Below are positions 20,246 through 29,419 of a stretch of DNA of 46,415 nucleotides, in pieces (position 1 is the first letter of the stretch; every line of letters begins with the position of its first letter). The stretch lies in assembly GCF_030065675.1 (NCBI RefSeq), contig NZ_JASJDK010000025.1, positions 1 through 46,415 of the forward strand, written 5' to 3'. The position numbers were made by a program, and so were the translations under genes. The notes beneath the pieces were generated by a model that did not search any database, was not told where the DNA came from, and was given only the letters and a program-made list of their open reading frames with translations. The DNA comes from Mastigocoleus sp. MO_188.B34 (GTDB lineage Bacteria; Cyanobacteriota; Cyanobacteriia; Cyanobacteriales; Nostocaceae).

Positions 20246-20731
20246 TCACGCTTTGTTTTGCCTACTTTCACGCCATCCTTGTACCATACGACCAATATTT
20301 GTAGAGAACTCGCTAAAACCCAGCAGACTTCCTGCTCTGTGTTCATCCCATGAAGCAGAGAGCACACCATAGGTAATACCTAAAACTCCCAGACCAAAGA
20401 AACCCAAGTTTACTAGCAATACAGCTAATGGTGGTAACTCAACATTGGCATAAATGAGAAGTAGATAGCTTGTAACTAACGTACCAATACCTAAAGTAGT
20501 TGGAACGCCACAAAATACAGCCACCCGTCTAATCATGCGCTGGCTAACCACCTTGGGAATTTCCGTATCTTCTTTGGTGAGGGTTATTTTTTGTGACTGC
20601 TGAGCATTTTTTTTTGAGGTTGGTACTCCTTTTTTGGTTGACTTAGCCGGATTTTGACGCTTTTTCTTCGGCTCAAAAGGCAATGAATCATTCTTAGAAG
20701 ATTCGTTGTTACGTTCTGGTTCGGGAGACAT
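20246..20731 (-). CDS. PAM68 family photosystem II assembly protein
   Basis: 161-aa membrane protein. A long charged, Lys-rich N-terminus (residues 1-about 70) precedes two hydrophobic helices (about 71-95 and 101-123), then the conserved segment SASWDEHRAGSLLGFSEF and a polar tail. This matches the PAM68 family (Arabidopsis PAM68, Synechocystis Sll0933), which helps assemble photosystem II (CP43/CP47 stages) in the thylakoid. It follows rpsO on the same strand after a 13-base gap, so the two are probably cotranscribed. The link to ribosomal protein S15 may reflect co-translational assembly, which is speculation. Confidence 0.85.
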   Translation of the reverse strand: MSPEPERNNESSKNDSLPFEPKKKRQNPAKSTKKGVPTSKKNAQQSQKITLTKEDTEIPKVVSQRMIRRVAVFCGVPTTLGIGTLVTSYLLLIYANVELPPLAVLLVNLGFFGLGVLGITYGVLSASWDEHRAGSLLGFSEFSTNIGRMVQGWRESRQNKA

Positions 20732-20744
20732 AGGCGTTTAGTTT

Positions 20745-21014
20745 CTATCCACGAATACCGAGACGACGAATCAAAGTTTGATAGTGTTCTCGGTCTTGTT
20801 TCTGAATATACGACAAAAGGCGCTTGCGTTGACCAATAATTTTTAATAATCCTCTACGGGAAGAATGGTCTTTTTTATTGATTCGCAAATGTTGACTTAG
20901 GCGGTTAATACGCTCTGTGAGCATTGCGATTTGTACATCAGCCGAACCAGTATCAGTTTCATGAACTTGGTACTCTGAAATTATTTCTTGTTTGTGCTGT
21001 TGCGTTAAGGCCAT
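20745..21014 (-). CDS. rpsO: 30S ribosomal protein S15
   Basis: 89-aa S15, binding the central domain of 16S rRNA. The sequence [12 protein letters not shown]...[23 protein letters not shown]...[10 protein letters not shown] is diagnostic and full length. The start is ATG 21014; an upstream in-frame start adding eight residues (MKLNRIQV) is unlikely because MALTQ is the family's normal beginning. It is the first gene of a likely two-gene operon with PAM68. A structured element lies about 130-210 bases upstream and may be part of the leader. Confidence 0.95.
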   Translation of the reverse strand: MALTQQHKQEIISEYQVHETDTGSADVQIAMLTERINRLSQHLRINKKDHSSRRGLLKIIGQRKRLLSYIQKQDREHYQTLIRRLGIRG

Positions 21015-21145
21015 AACCTGAATCCGATTAAGTTTCAATATAATTAATGCAGCAGTTTCTCATATTATCACAGCCCTTATCTTCTCAGATGATACTTGTG
21101 AAAACATATGAGAGCAATGAAATTCGAAGTCGAAAATCAATCATC

Positions 21146-21222
21146 ATCTCCATTTGGAATCAAGGAGACGAGCTTTGATTCTAAGTCAAAGACAGTAGGT
21201 GCTCCGAACTCTCGATGGAGAT
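21146..21222. promoter_or_regulatory. Nested inverted repeats upstream of rpsO
   Basis: An outer stem ATCTCCAT (21146-21153)/ATGGAGAT (21215-21222) encloses an inner stem GAATCAA (21157-21163)/TTGATTC (21175-21181). The result is a multi-branch fold of about 77 bases, 130-210 bases upstream of the rpsO start. It could be an rpsO leader structure or a separate small RNA; which strand is expressed is not known. Confidence 0.4.
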
Positions 21223-21666
21223 TACTGAATGTATACTGATTTCCTTTAATTTTGCGACACTTTTTTATCAAAGGGAATGGAAAACAGAGAACAGGCAATA
21301 GATTCAAAGGATTGATGTGCAGCAGTATTTTTTGAGATGGGTATTAGCATAATCATTTTTTTCCAAAACTAAAGATAAACCTTACCTTTTACTTCATCCC
21401 ATAAATAATCAATTCACAAGTGGGTGAAATGGGCAAAGCTCTCTCATAAAGAGCGCAAAATCATGGGTAAAATAGGTTTTCAGTGATTTCAGAGCATAAC
21501 TTTACAGAAACTAAATACAATTTGTTATTAGCATTACACACACTCAAATAAACATAATGTACATTGATAAGCGAGCGACAGGGGGCAAGAAAAAATAAGT
21601 TAAAGCTTTGTTTTTCTTACTTCAAGTCATCACTTATATTAAAGATTTATTGCCTAACTATATTGC
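21223..21666. other. Intergenic region
   Basis: No gene, tRNA or clear repeat could be supported in this AT-rich stretch. Confidence 0.4.
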
Positions 21667-21716
21667 AAAAAGAGTTGATTTTGAAGATTAAATTATCTTC
21701 CGAATCAACTCTTTTT
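21667..21716 (-). terminator. Strong hairpin terminator of the DUF1823 gene
   Basis: AAAAAGAGTTGATT (21667-21680) pairs perfectly with AATCAACTCTTTTT (21703-21716). An inner GAAGAT/ATCTTC stem extends it. Read on the minus strand it ends in a T run, 50 bases after the DUF1823 stop codon; the symmetric A/T flanks make it potentially bidirectional. Confidence 0.8.
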
Positions 21717-21766
21717 GGTTACATTATTTTTATCTACATATACTTCTGTATTTATGAAGTTGAGTT

Positions 21767-22138
21767 TTATTGATTACCCATTAAATCCATATAACTAAAC
21801 AACCAATTTGCAGCGGTTGCTCTCCTTGTCTGTCGGGGTCCAAACTCACCAATTTTGTAACCCTTAAAGCCAAGTTTTTCCTTGAGGATTTGTTTATTTC
21901 CCTTTGGAATAGAACGAGTAAGTTTAACTGTTGGGGGGCGCTCGGCAATAAAGTTTGGTGGTTCCGGGTATTCTTCTCGCCACTGGGGATCGGCTGCTGT
22001 ACTATCCCACTTTTGGGAATTAGGATCGTAACGATAACCAAGACAATGCCATACAAGCTTATTTACCGTCGCATCATCGATTTGGTCGTTAAGAATTGCC
22101 CAAATGGTTTCGGTATTTAGTGGTGGTAGTTCGGACAT
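21767..22138 (-). CDS. DUF1823 family protein
   Basis: 123-aa soluble protein of the cyanobacterial and plastid DUF1823 family. Recognised from the opening segment TIWAILNDQIDDATVNKLVWHCLGYRYD and the motif FGPRQTRRATAANWLFSYM near the C-terminus. No catalytic residues or membrane segments are apparent. Biochemical function is unknown. ATG start, monocistronic, followed by a strong hairpin terminator. Confidence 0.82.
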   Translation of the reverse strand: MSELPPLNTETIWAILNDQIDDATVNKLVWHCLGYRYDPNSQKWDSTAADPQWREEYPEPPNFIAERPPTVKLTRSIPKGNKQILKEKLGFKGYKIGEFGPRQTRRATAANWLFSYMDLMGNQ

Positions 22139-22257
22139 GAAAGTGAATTTCAGAAGTGTTTCACTAGTTAGAATAGATATCTAGCACAGAAATAGATTAA
22201 ATCGCAACAGTACAAAAATTAAGACTGGTATCTAAAAGAATAATCACGATATCTCAT

Positions 22258-22402
22258 ATCTTGCACCTCTGAGTATAAACCACGAAAACCTTAAAATCGC
22301 CGCAATAAAGCTACATTCTTTTACTTGATTTTTAGGGCTAAGTTAAGCGTTCATGCTTAATACTGAGTAATGAGAATACATCAATTTTTATTGGTGCAAG
22401 AT
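22258..22402. repeat. Inverted-repeat bounded segment, possible small MITE
   Basis: ATCTTGCACC (22258-22267) and GGTGCAAGAT (22393-22402) form a perfect 10-bp inverted repeat around 125 bases of non-coding DNA. It lies in the 373-base gap between the DUF1823 and antiporter genes. No target duplication or ORF is visible, so mobility is only suspected. Confidence 0.4.
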
Positions 22403-22511
22403 GTAAGATATATAGTTTATAACTCAAATTTATTGACGATTACCCCAACTTCCTTGGGAAGAGAGGAAATGTAAGATATTTTGGGTAATAATACGGCTTT
22501 ACAAGCATTCT

Positions 22512-24614
22512 CTAAACCGGATTTGGTTCTCCAAATAAGATGAGTGAAGAATCTAATTCTTTAAGTATTTCAGTTGTTAAATCACTAACTGCTAATCCAC
22601 CAGCTGTACGACGACGAATTGAACTTAGAATAACCATATCGTACGAAAAAGCTTTATTGCTAACTGTCCCAACTACATCATCATTACGAATAATTTGAAT
22701 GACTGGTTCTGTATTCGATGGATTGTTCTGCAGATATGAGGCAAGCTCTGCCTCAAATAAAGCAACTTGTCCTTCAGTAGTTACACGTGGACAAACATGC
22801 AACAATGTAATTTCTGCTTGGTTGATGTTAGCAAATAGTAGAGCAAATTGGATGATGCGAAGGGAATGACTGGTGATATTTTTAACTGTTACGAGTATGC
22901 GACTAATGTTATTTGGTTCTTTTGTTAGGCGCATCACAGTAACCGGACAATGGGAAGAATAAAATACACTATCAATAATATTTCCAAACAAACGTGCTTG
23001 AAAACTGTCTGTTTTGCTCCAACCCATTACAATTAAGCTTGCATTTTCTTCTCTTGCGACGCGGCAAATTCCCTGAGCTATATCATCATCAATCCTGATA
23101 ACTGGTTTTACTTGAGCTTGAAATTCTTGACCAATTTTACTTGCTTTGAGCAATAACTGTTTGCTTCGGCGCAGTGAGGTATTTAAACTTGGTTCATCCA
23201 TGTTAAGATGAGCCTTTGTAATTGAAACTGGTATGACTTTTCCTGACTGATTGCGGGCTAATAATGCTCCCACTTCAATTAAATATTTTTCTGTATGGGG
23301 ATTGCATACCGGAACAACAATATTAAAGCGATCATTAGAAGTATTATCTACTTCTTCTAACTCTAAACCCAAGTACAAATTTTCTGTGTCTGTGTACCAG
23401 ATATTTAGACCTGTATTTGTTTCTATAAGTGAGTTAGGAACATTTAACCTGGGAGCAAATTTTGCTGTTAACACAGGACCAAGAATTGATGTCACTAGCA
23501 TTAGAACAATAACTGAGTTAAAGACGGAATCAGTTATTAATCCTACGTTTTTACCAACCAATGCTGCAGCTAGGGTTGCAGCTACTTGTGGTAAAGATAA
23601 AGACCACATTGTTAGGGTTTCGTTCCAATCGTAGCGGTAGAGGAATTTTGCTGTTAGTGCGGCTAAAAATTTGGAAATGATTAACGCTCCAACAATTCCC
23701 AGAGTTAGCAGCAATTCGGAACTCAAGCTAGATATAAAGCCAGAGACGTTTAAAATCAGCCCCATATCCACGAAGAAAAATGGAATAAATAAAGCGCTTC
23801 CCAGAAATTCTATTTTTTCTTCTACAGGAGAACGACCAACCACATCGTTAACGGCTAAACCAGCGAGAAATGCTCCCACAATTTTATCTACATTAATAAC
23901 TTGTGCTCCTACTGATGCCAAAAATACTGCTAAAAGCACAAATAAAAATTGATTGCTTTGTTCGTCTCCCGTGCGTCGGAAATATTGTTTCCCAGCCCAG
24001 TCAAAGCCAAGCAAAACTATGACTGAGTAAATCACCAAAGTTGCTAATTGAACCGCCAAACTGACAGCAGAAAATTCTCCACCATGGATAGATACACAAA
24101 TTGCTAGAACTAAAAGCGCGGCGATGTCAGTAAAAATAGTTGCTCCGATGGTAACTGTAACACCTTCATTTTCTACTACTCCTAAACGACTAACAATGGG
24201 AAAAGCTAAAAGAGTATGGGAAGAAAGGAGAGAACCAATTAAAATGGAAGTATTCCAATCAAAATTGAACGTTTTGCCTAATATAACGCCGAAAATTAGA
24301 GGAATAGTAAAGGTTGCAACACCAAAACCAAGGGAACGTTCTTTCGTTTTACGAAAGTTCTCCAAATCTATTTCCAGCCCAGCAACAAACATTAGGTAAA
24401 TTTTACCGATGTCTGAAAGCAGCTTCATCGTCTCGCTATCTGTATTTAAAAGTCCTAATCCATCAGGTCCAAGGACTACCCCAGAAGCCAAAAGTCCCAC
24501 AAGTCCCGGAAGTCGAAATCGCTCGAAAATTGGCGGTACGGTTAAAGTTACCAGCAGAAGAATAGTAAAAGACACTATGGGGCTGTCTGGTAGCCAGTCA
24601 AAAAATTGTGCCAT
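22512..24614 (-). CDS. CPA2-type cation:proton antiporter with two C-terminal USP domains
   Basis: 700-aa membrane protein. Residues about 10-390 contain 11-13 hydrophobic helices of the Na+/H+ exchanger fold. Typical segments are LPGLVGLLASGVVLGPDGLGLL, GKIYLMFVAGLEIDL, SSHTLLAFPIVSRLG and TIFTDIAALLVLAI, which place the ion-binding Asp. Residues about 415-555 and 560-695 are two universal stress protein-like cytosolic domains, the first with VMGWSKTDSFQARLFGNIIDSV, resembling the USP nucleotide-binding loop. Such fusions are common in cyanobacteria and are thought to regulate Na+ or K+/H+ exchange by nucleotide binding. Ion specificity cannot be read from the sequence. It is monocistronic. 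Confidence 0.87.
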   Translation of the reverse strand: MAQFFDWLPDSPIVSFTILLLVTLTVPPIFERFRLPGLVGLLASGVVLGPDGLGLLNTDSETMKLLSDIGKIYLMFVAGLEIDLENFRKTKERSLGFGVATFTIPLIFGVILGKTFNFDWNTSILIGSLLSSHTLLAFPIVSRLGVVENEGVTVTIGATIFTDIAALLVLAICVSIHGGEFSAVSLAVQLATLVIYSVIVLLGFDWAGKQYFRRTGDEQSNQFLFVLLAVFLASVGAQVINVDKIVGAFLAGLAVNDVVGRSPVEEKIEFLGSALFIPFFFVDMGLILNVSGFISSLSSELLLTLGIVGALIISKFLAALTAKFLYRYDWNETLTMWSLSLPQVAATLAAALVGKNVGLITDSVFNSVIVLMLVTSILGPVLTAKFAPRLNVPNSLIETNTGLNIWYTDTENLYLGLELEEVDNTSNDRFNIVVPVCNPHTEKYLIEVGALLARNQSGKVIPVSITKAHLNMDEPSLNTSLRRSKQLLLKASKIGQEFQAQVKPVIRIDDDIAQGICRVAREENASLIVMGWSKTDSFQARLFGNIIDSVFYSSHCPVTVMRLTKEPNNISRILVTVKNITSHSLRIIQFALLFANINQAEITLLHVCPRVTTEGQVALFEAELASYLQNNPSNTEPVIQIIRNDDVVGTVSNKAFSYDMVILSSIRRRTAGGLAVSDLTTEILKELDSSLILFGEPNPV

Positions 24615-25527
24615 TATCCCCAGATTGTTGGTGATTTTAAGAAATTGAACTCACTGATAAAATTGCAATACGGTCGAGATAAGTATGATTTTCTTGGTAG
24701 ATACGGGATATGATGACCTAGCGATCACAAAATACCTATAGCCAGAATCGAAGTCGGCACGCTTCTGCTATTTGCTAGCGTATCTCTACGGTTTTATTTG
24801 TTTCAAAAAAAGTCTTAACTGAACTGTATTGGATAAAATTGGGTCTTAAAGCAATGAAATTCGTTAATAACGAGTTTCAAATGTTTACTTCCTCAAGCCC
24901 TTTAATGATTTGCAGAAATTACCAAAGTCCCGATTGAGAAGCAAGTAGTAATCAGTAAAAATATATACAACAAGATTCCCTCAAATCTAGCCCTAATTTA
25001 TTTAAGAATATAAGAATCACCGTAACCTTAAGTTGATAATGCAGGCTATACCGTTATCAAAAAAACGGAAAGTTCATCAAGCTTAAAGTATGTAGCGACG
25101 GTAGCGCCTGCAAAGCGTATGCTTAAAAAACTGAAGTGTTAGCGCAGCATCTCCTATTTATCAAAATTTGTTTTTAGGTATAGGGAAACGAATAAGTTTT
25201 TGCTTACTTACTCAGTCAAGCTCATTCTTACTCTATCTAAAAATATCTTATATCTAAATTTGTTAAATAAATACCTTATTGTAGTTGTTTATTAAAAAAA
25301 TAAACACCCAACTTATTTTATCAGATTAACTTTGAATAAAAATTATTCTTTTTATACGGTTATTCATTGAATAAATATAAATAAAATAAAATTTTCAAAA
25401 GACATATTTCCTTAGTACCTTAGTATTTATTTTTTTATCTATCTTCTCAAATCGTTTTTATGTTACAGAGTATAATTACGCACGATAATAAAAAAATACA
25501 GTTAAGTCATTTTTTGTCAAAAAAATA
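24615..25527. other. Long AT-rich intergenic region
   Basis: About 900 bases without a convincing ORF. A GC-richer interspersed segment (about 25091-25155: GTAGCGACGGTAGCGCC..., then TTAGCGCAGCATC) resembles degenerate cyanobacterial repeat fragments. The rest is AT-rich and featureless to me. Confidence 0.45.
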
Positions 25528-25775
25528 ACAGGCTCTGAGATAATACAGAGCCTGTGGCGTAGGTGTTAGCCTCTATCCCTTCTCCAGCAAGAAATTTAGG
25601 CTTATCTGAACGGTATTGAATTATAAAACCTTGAACTAGTAGTTCACAACAGAGATTTTTAGCAGGTAATTTCTTGGTCTGTAGTTGGGCTTTAGTCTTG
25701 TTTAATATATGTTTTATGTGCTAAAGCGCAACTACAAGCATATCAAAACTATTTCGACAGACCACTGGTGCTTTG
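25528..25775 (-). ncRNA. Candidate structured non-coding RNA with its own terminator
   Basis: No ORF is present, but the minus strand shows a consistent transcription unit. Promoter-like TTGACT (25809-25804) lies 16 bases before TAATTA, with CATAAT overlapping. Next comes a long hairpin in which TGTAGTTG-C-GCTTTAG pairs with CTAAAGC-C-CAACTACA (25736-25721 with 25695-25680; one mismatch, 25-base loop). A short palindrome GAACTACTAGTTC follows. The unit ends at a 10-bp terminator ACAGGCTCTG/CAGAGCCTGT (25555-25528) with a T-rich tail on the minus strand. It does not match 6S, tmRNA, RNase P or SRP RNA signatures that I know. It could instead be the distant 3' end of the bicA transcript. Confidence 0.45.
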
Positions 25776-26149
25776 TAGGATTAATTATGACATATTTGTT
25801 TGTAGTCAAAAGCCCCCCAGCAACATAAAATTGTAAATCTCTACAAACCCGGCAAGTTAATGTGATGGAGTACCAGGTTAATTTAATACATTATATAATT
25901 AAGTGGCATATCCACATTGCTCGTTCAGGTAAGGGATAAGGCAGAAATAAACAGAAATTGTGCTAAGGTTTACAAAAAACTGCGAATGAGTCCTTTATTT
26001 AGAGATGGAAGCTGAAATAGTTAAGTTATATTACTTAAAATCAAAACACAAAGGAAAATACAGGGAAGTCTTCGTGTCTTGCTATTATATCTCTCCAAAT
26101 AGTTTTCACAACCTAAAAAGTTGAATTAATTCTATCTATTATTTACCCT
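25776..26149. other. Intergenic region downstream of bicA
   Basis: Holds the presumed promoter of the candidate ncRNA and a segment (25857-25878) nearly identical to 715-736 (core TGTGAYRGAGTACCAG). No gene seen. Confidence 0.45.
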
Positions 26150-27847
26150 TCAACCTTGTAAAGAGAAATCTGAAGCTGAAGTAACAGGATTGTTATCAAT
26201 TTCCTGTAGATATCCTACTGCTAATCTCAATGCCTCTAATCTATCCATGACAAGATTCTGCTTTGGTAAGATATCAAAAATTCCTAATTTTTCTAGTCTT
26301 CTCTTAATAGAACCCGCTGCACCAACGATAAATACTTGACGACGCTTCTCAAGTGCTTCTTTAATAGTGTTTTCAATTGCTAATGAAGAAGTAACACCAA
26401 GTACGGGAACATCACTTAAATCCAAAATCAAGACATCGTGATCTTCCATTGCTGTTTGTTCGCGGGATATTGCTTTGGATACCCCAAAAATCATGGGACC
26501 ACTGAGATGAAATAACAAGATGCGACCATTTCCTTGATCGAGTAAATCCTTCTCATCTTCGCTCATGAGAATTGCATCATCTGCATCAGTAATCGTTTTT
26601 ACATCTTTAGATTGGAGATTACTCAGGCGTTCGATAGTTAATATATTGGCAACAAATACACCTACTCCCACAGCTGCAATAAGGTCAACAAATACAGTAA
26701 GACCTATCACGCCATACATAATTAATGCTGCTTTTGGAGATACTTTGTGAGCGCGTTTGAGGAAGCTCCAATCAATAATATCTATACCAACTTTTAAGGC
26801 AATACCTGCTAATACAGCTAGGGGTATATCTTGAGTTAAAGGTGCAGCCCATAGAACTACTACAAGCAAAATCATTGCTCGGGTTAAACCAGAAAGAGCA
26901 GTGCGACCACCACCTTGGATATTAACCACAGTTCCCATGGTTGCACCAGCACCAGCAATACCACCGAATAAGCCAGAAACTACGTTACCAATCCCTTGAC
27001 CGATAAGTTCTTTATTTGAATCGTGCTGAGTACGTGTCAGACTATCTGCAATAACCGAAGTAAGTAATGCATCAATACAGCCAAGCATACCTAGAACCAA
27101 AGCATCGATGAACATGATTTGGAACTGAGATGGGCTAAATTGAGGCAACTGTAATGCAGGTAAGCCAGTAGGTATTTCACCTATTCTCCGAATATCAACA
27201 TCACCAAATACGAAAATTGAAATTAATGTTCCCAAGACCAGAGCCACCAACTGAGGAGGAACCCATTTTTTTATCGCAGATGGTGTAAATAAGAGAATTG
27301 CTACTGTCAGGGCACCTAAACCTGTTTCAATTGGATTGATGTTCTGTAATAGGGTGGGTATGTTTTGAACAGTTCCAAGTACACCACCTTTCGGACTAGC
27401 CTGTCCTAAGAATGGTGCAGTTTGAAGAATCACCAGGATGATACCGATCCCAGACATAAAACCGGAAATTACCGTGTAGGGCATTAGGGTGACGTATTTA
27501 CCCAAACGCAACGCCCCAAAAATAATTTGCAAAGCCCCAGCCATCATGACCACAGTAAATGCCATGGCTAACCCTTGTTCGGTGCCATTAGTTGCAGTTA
27601 AATTGGCAATTACTGCAGTCATGACCACCGTCATTGGTCCGGTTGGCTCGGAAATTAGTGTTGGCGTACCGCCGAAAAGAGCGGCGAAAAAGCCTACTAA
27701 TACTGCCCCATAGAGACCAGCCTCAGCCCCAGCCCCAGAAGCAACACCAAAAGCCAAAGCCATTGGTAGAGCAATAATGGCAGCAGTTAAACCACCAAAT
27801 AAGTCGCCCTTGATATTTCTAAAATGAATGCGATTAGTTATCTGCAT
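26150..27847 (-). CDS. bicA: SulP-family sodium-dependent bicarbonate transporter BicA
   Basis: 565-aa transporter, almost the same length as BicA of Synechococcus PCC 7002 and recognisably similar throughout. The N-terminus MQITNRIHFRNIKGDLFGG, the segments ALPMALAFGVASGAGAEAGL, FGGTPTLISEPTGPMTVVMT and SNKELIGQG, and the cytosolic STAS domain (about 440-545, with FHLSGPMIFGVSKAISREQ) are all present. About 14 membrane segments precede the STAS domain. It imports HCO3- with Na+ across the plasma membrane for the CO2-concentrating mechanism. The start is ATG 27847; a longer frame adding 26 residues has no similarity to the family. Monocistronic, with a 1.2-kb upstream gap. Low-CO2 induction is expected but not visible here. 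Confidence 0.92.
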   Translation of the reverse strand: MQITNRIHFRNIKGDLFGGLTAAIIALPMALAFGVASGAGAEAGLYGAVLVGFFAALFGGTPTLISEPTGPMTVVMTAVIANLTATNGTEQGLAMAFTVVMMAGALQIIFGALRLGKYVTLMPYTVISGFMSGIGIILVILQTAPFLGQASPKGGVLGTVQNIPTLLQNINPIETGLGALTVAILLFTPSAIKKWVPPQLVALVLGTLISIFVFGDVDIRRIGEIPTGLPALQLPQFSPSQFQIMFIDALVLGMLGCIDALLTSVIADSLTRTQHDSNKELIGQGIGNVVSGLFGGIAGAGATMGTVVNIQGGGRTALSGLTRAMILLVVVLWAAPLTQDIPLAVLAGIALKVGIDIIDWSFLKRAHKVSPKAALIMYGVIGLTVFVDLIAAVGVGVFVANILTIERLSNLQSKDVKTITDADDAILMSEDEKDLLDQGNGRILLFHLSGPMIFGVSKAISREQTAMEDHDVLILDLSDVPVLGVTSSLAIENTIKEALEKRRQVFIVGAAGSIKRRLEKLGIFDILPKQNLVMDRLEALRLAVGYLQEIDNNPVTSASDFSLQG

Positions 27848-29024
27848 TTTCAGATTTTTTTTAATCAAATAAACAATGATTGACTGAGAAAATAGGAATG
27901 ATTCCGATGTGATATAACCACACATTTATAGCAATTACCTGATTTTTGAGACCAGAAAAAGTAACACAAGAAAAACTTACTGTTATTACTTGCATTATTG
28001 TTTTTTTGCTAAATTATGTAAGGAAAATAATGAGTCCAATGATAAAGGAGTGGTAGTTATATCACTTTGATGCACAACTATTTAAGACCTTAGTTAAGTA
28101 CTTTGGCCTGGAAAATTTAATCTGTATTAAAAATAGCTTACATGGTTTCAAACACTATTAACTACTATCTGAAGTGCAATTATAAAAAAAATCTTAGATA
28201 TGTTCCATAAGAAAAAGTTTACGTTTCATTCGTTATATATTGAAAAAGCAGATAATCCATAATTTATTATCTATGGAATTCATAGTTTTTGGTAATAGAT
28301 TTGTCACATTACATGGTGTGCTGAGTAAGTTATTCTGCCTGATATACATAGATCTAAGCTTGTAATTGTAAGTTTTCATTAATATATTCGAACTCAATGT
28401 AAAAAAAAGGTGTTATGGATTTTTCCTGTCTCCCTTAGGATGTACTCTAACTAAAATAATAGGAATGTGAAACTGTTAAACAATAGGATAAGAGAGGATT
28501 TCAGTGATATTTCTTTACAATTTATCCCGCTATCTCAAAACCATTCCACTCGTAATTGGTTATGACTACTCCTAGCTTATGGACACATTCTAGAATTTAG
28601 AAAACGTAACAATGAATCCGTAAATGCTAATTCTAAATAACATGAGATAAAAATCTCTCCATATATTATTTCTAGAGAAAAATCAAATCGCTGATAAGTC
28701 AATTTTTACTAAAGTTGATAAATTAATTTTTACTAAAAACTAAACAAAATGTTCCCCTGACATAGTATGGGAAAGATATAAAAATATAAACTTTGGCTAA
28801 TAAAAAATAGTAAGCAAGATATTCAATGTCAACTAGCAAAGGACTATGATCTGGCAGAGTAAGATTTGAAAGTAAGATTTGAAAAATAAAAATTTCTAAC
28901 GCTTTTACCCAGGATTAATCAAATATCAGGCGTGAAATAAGCACACGTCGAATATGTTACCTGATTGCAACCTAGGCTTAATTATCAATAGGTAGTGCAA
29001 TGCCCAGGTTGCTTTCTGGGCTTC
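27848..29024. other. Long intergenic region upstream of bicA
   Basis: About 1.2 kb, AT-rich, with no ORF I can support. It must contain the bicA promoter (read leftward). GCCCAG/CTGGGC (29002-29021) forms a small hairpin near the end of the cupin transcript. Confidence 0.45.
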
Positions 29025-29040
29025 TAAATACCGGTATTTA
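29025..29040. promoter_or_regulatory. Perfect 16-bp palindrome
   Basis: TAAATACCGGTATTTA is a perfect palindrome 37 bases past the cupin stop codon. It could be a dimeric repressor site or part of a transcript end together with the adjacent GCCCAG hairpin. Confidence 0.35.
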
Positions 29041-29077
29041 TGAGCATTATCTTGAGTAGAAGTCGTAATATTTAACT

Positions 29078-29419
29078 TCATTGACTAGTTTTTAATCCAA
29101 AGTAGGTAAGAACTAACTCCAGATCACTATTATTCCTTATTTCGTGAACTTCACCTGGTTCCACTACTGCACAATCGCCAAGAAAAAGAGGATATTCTCG
29201 AGCATTTATAGAAATAACTCCAGAACCAGACTCAACAAAGAATACTTCCCACATATCTTGATGAGCATGAGCAGGTGAAGTTTGTCCTGGAGCAAAACGT
29301 GCTTGAGAGAAATTTGTGAGGTGAGGTAATTCACCTGCACGCAAAATTACCTTTTTCCTTATTTCAGGGTTATGAGAAACAGATTCTTCTGCTAGTTTAC
29401 TGAGGGAAATAAATTTCAT
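29078..29419 (-). CDS. Small single-domain cupin protein
   Basis: 113-aa cupin. Motif 1 is GQTSPAHAHQDMWEVFFVESGSG, with metal ligands His-x-His and Glu. Motif 2 is GDCAVVEPGEVHEIRN, with the fourth His ligand. Both fit the consensus closely, so a metal-binding beta-barrel is expected. Its ATG overlaps the TGA of the upstream 960-aa gene by four bases (ATGA), implying translational coupling and a shared task. The substrate is unknown; small cupins can be isomerases, dioxygenases or sensors of sugars and phosphorylated compounds. Confidence 0.85.
   Translation of the reverse strand: MKFISLSKLAEESVSHNPEIRKKVILRAGELPHLTNFSQARFAPGQTSPAHAHQDMWEVFFVESGSGVISINAREYPLFLGDCAVVEPGEVHEIRNNSDLELVLTYFGLKTSQ

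Noticed and set aside
21564-21773. 69-codon plus-strand frame
   Set aside because: Runs through the DUF1823 terminator hairpin and has low-complexity AT-rich translation.
25528-25775. Assignment of the candidate RNA as 6S, tmRNA, RNase P or SRP RNA
   Set aside because: None of the conserved signatures of these RNAs was seen.
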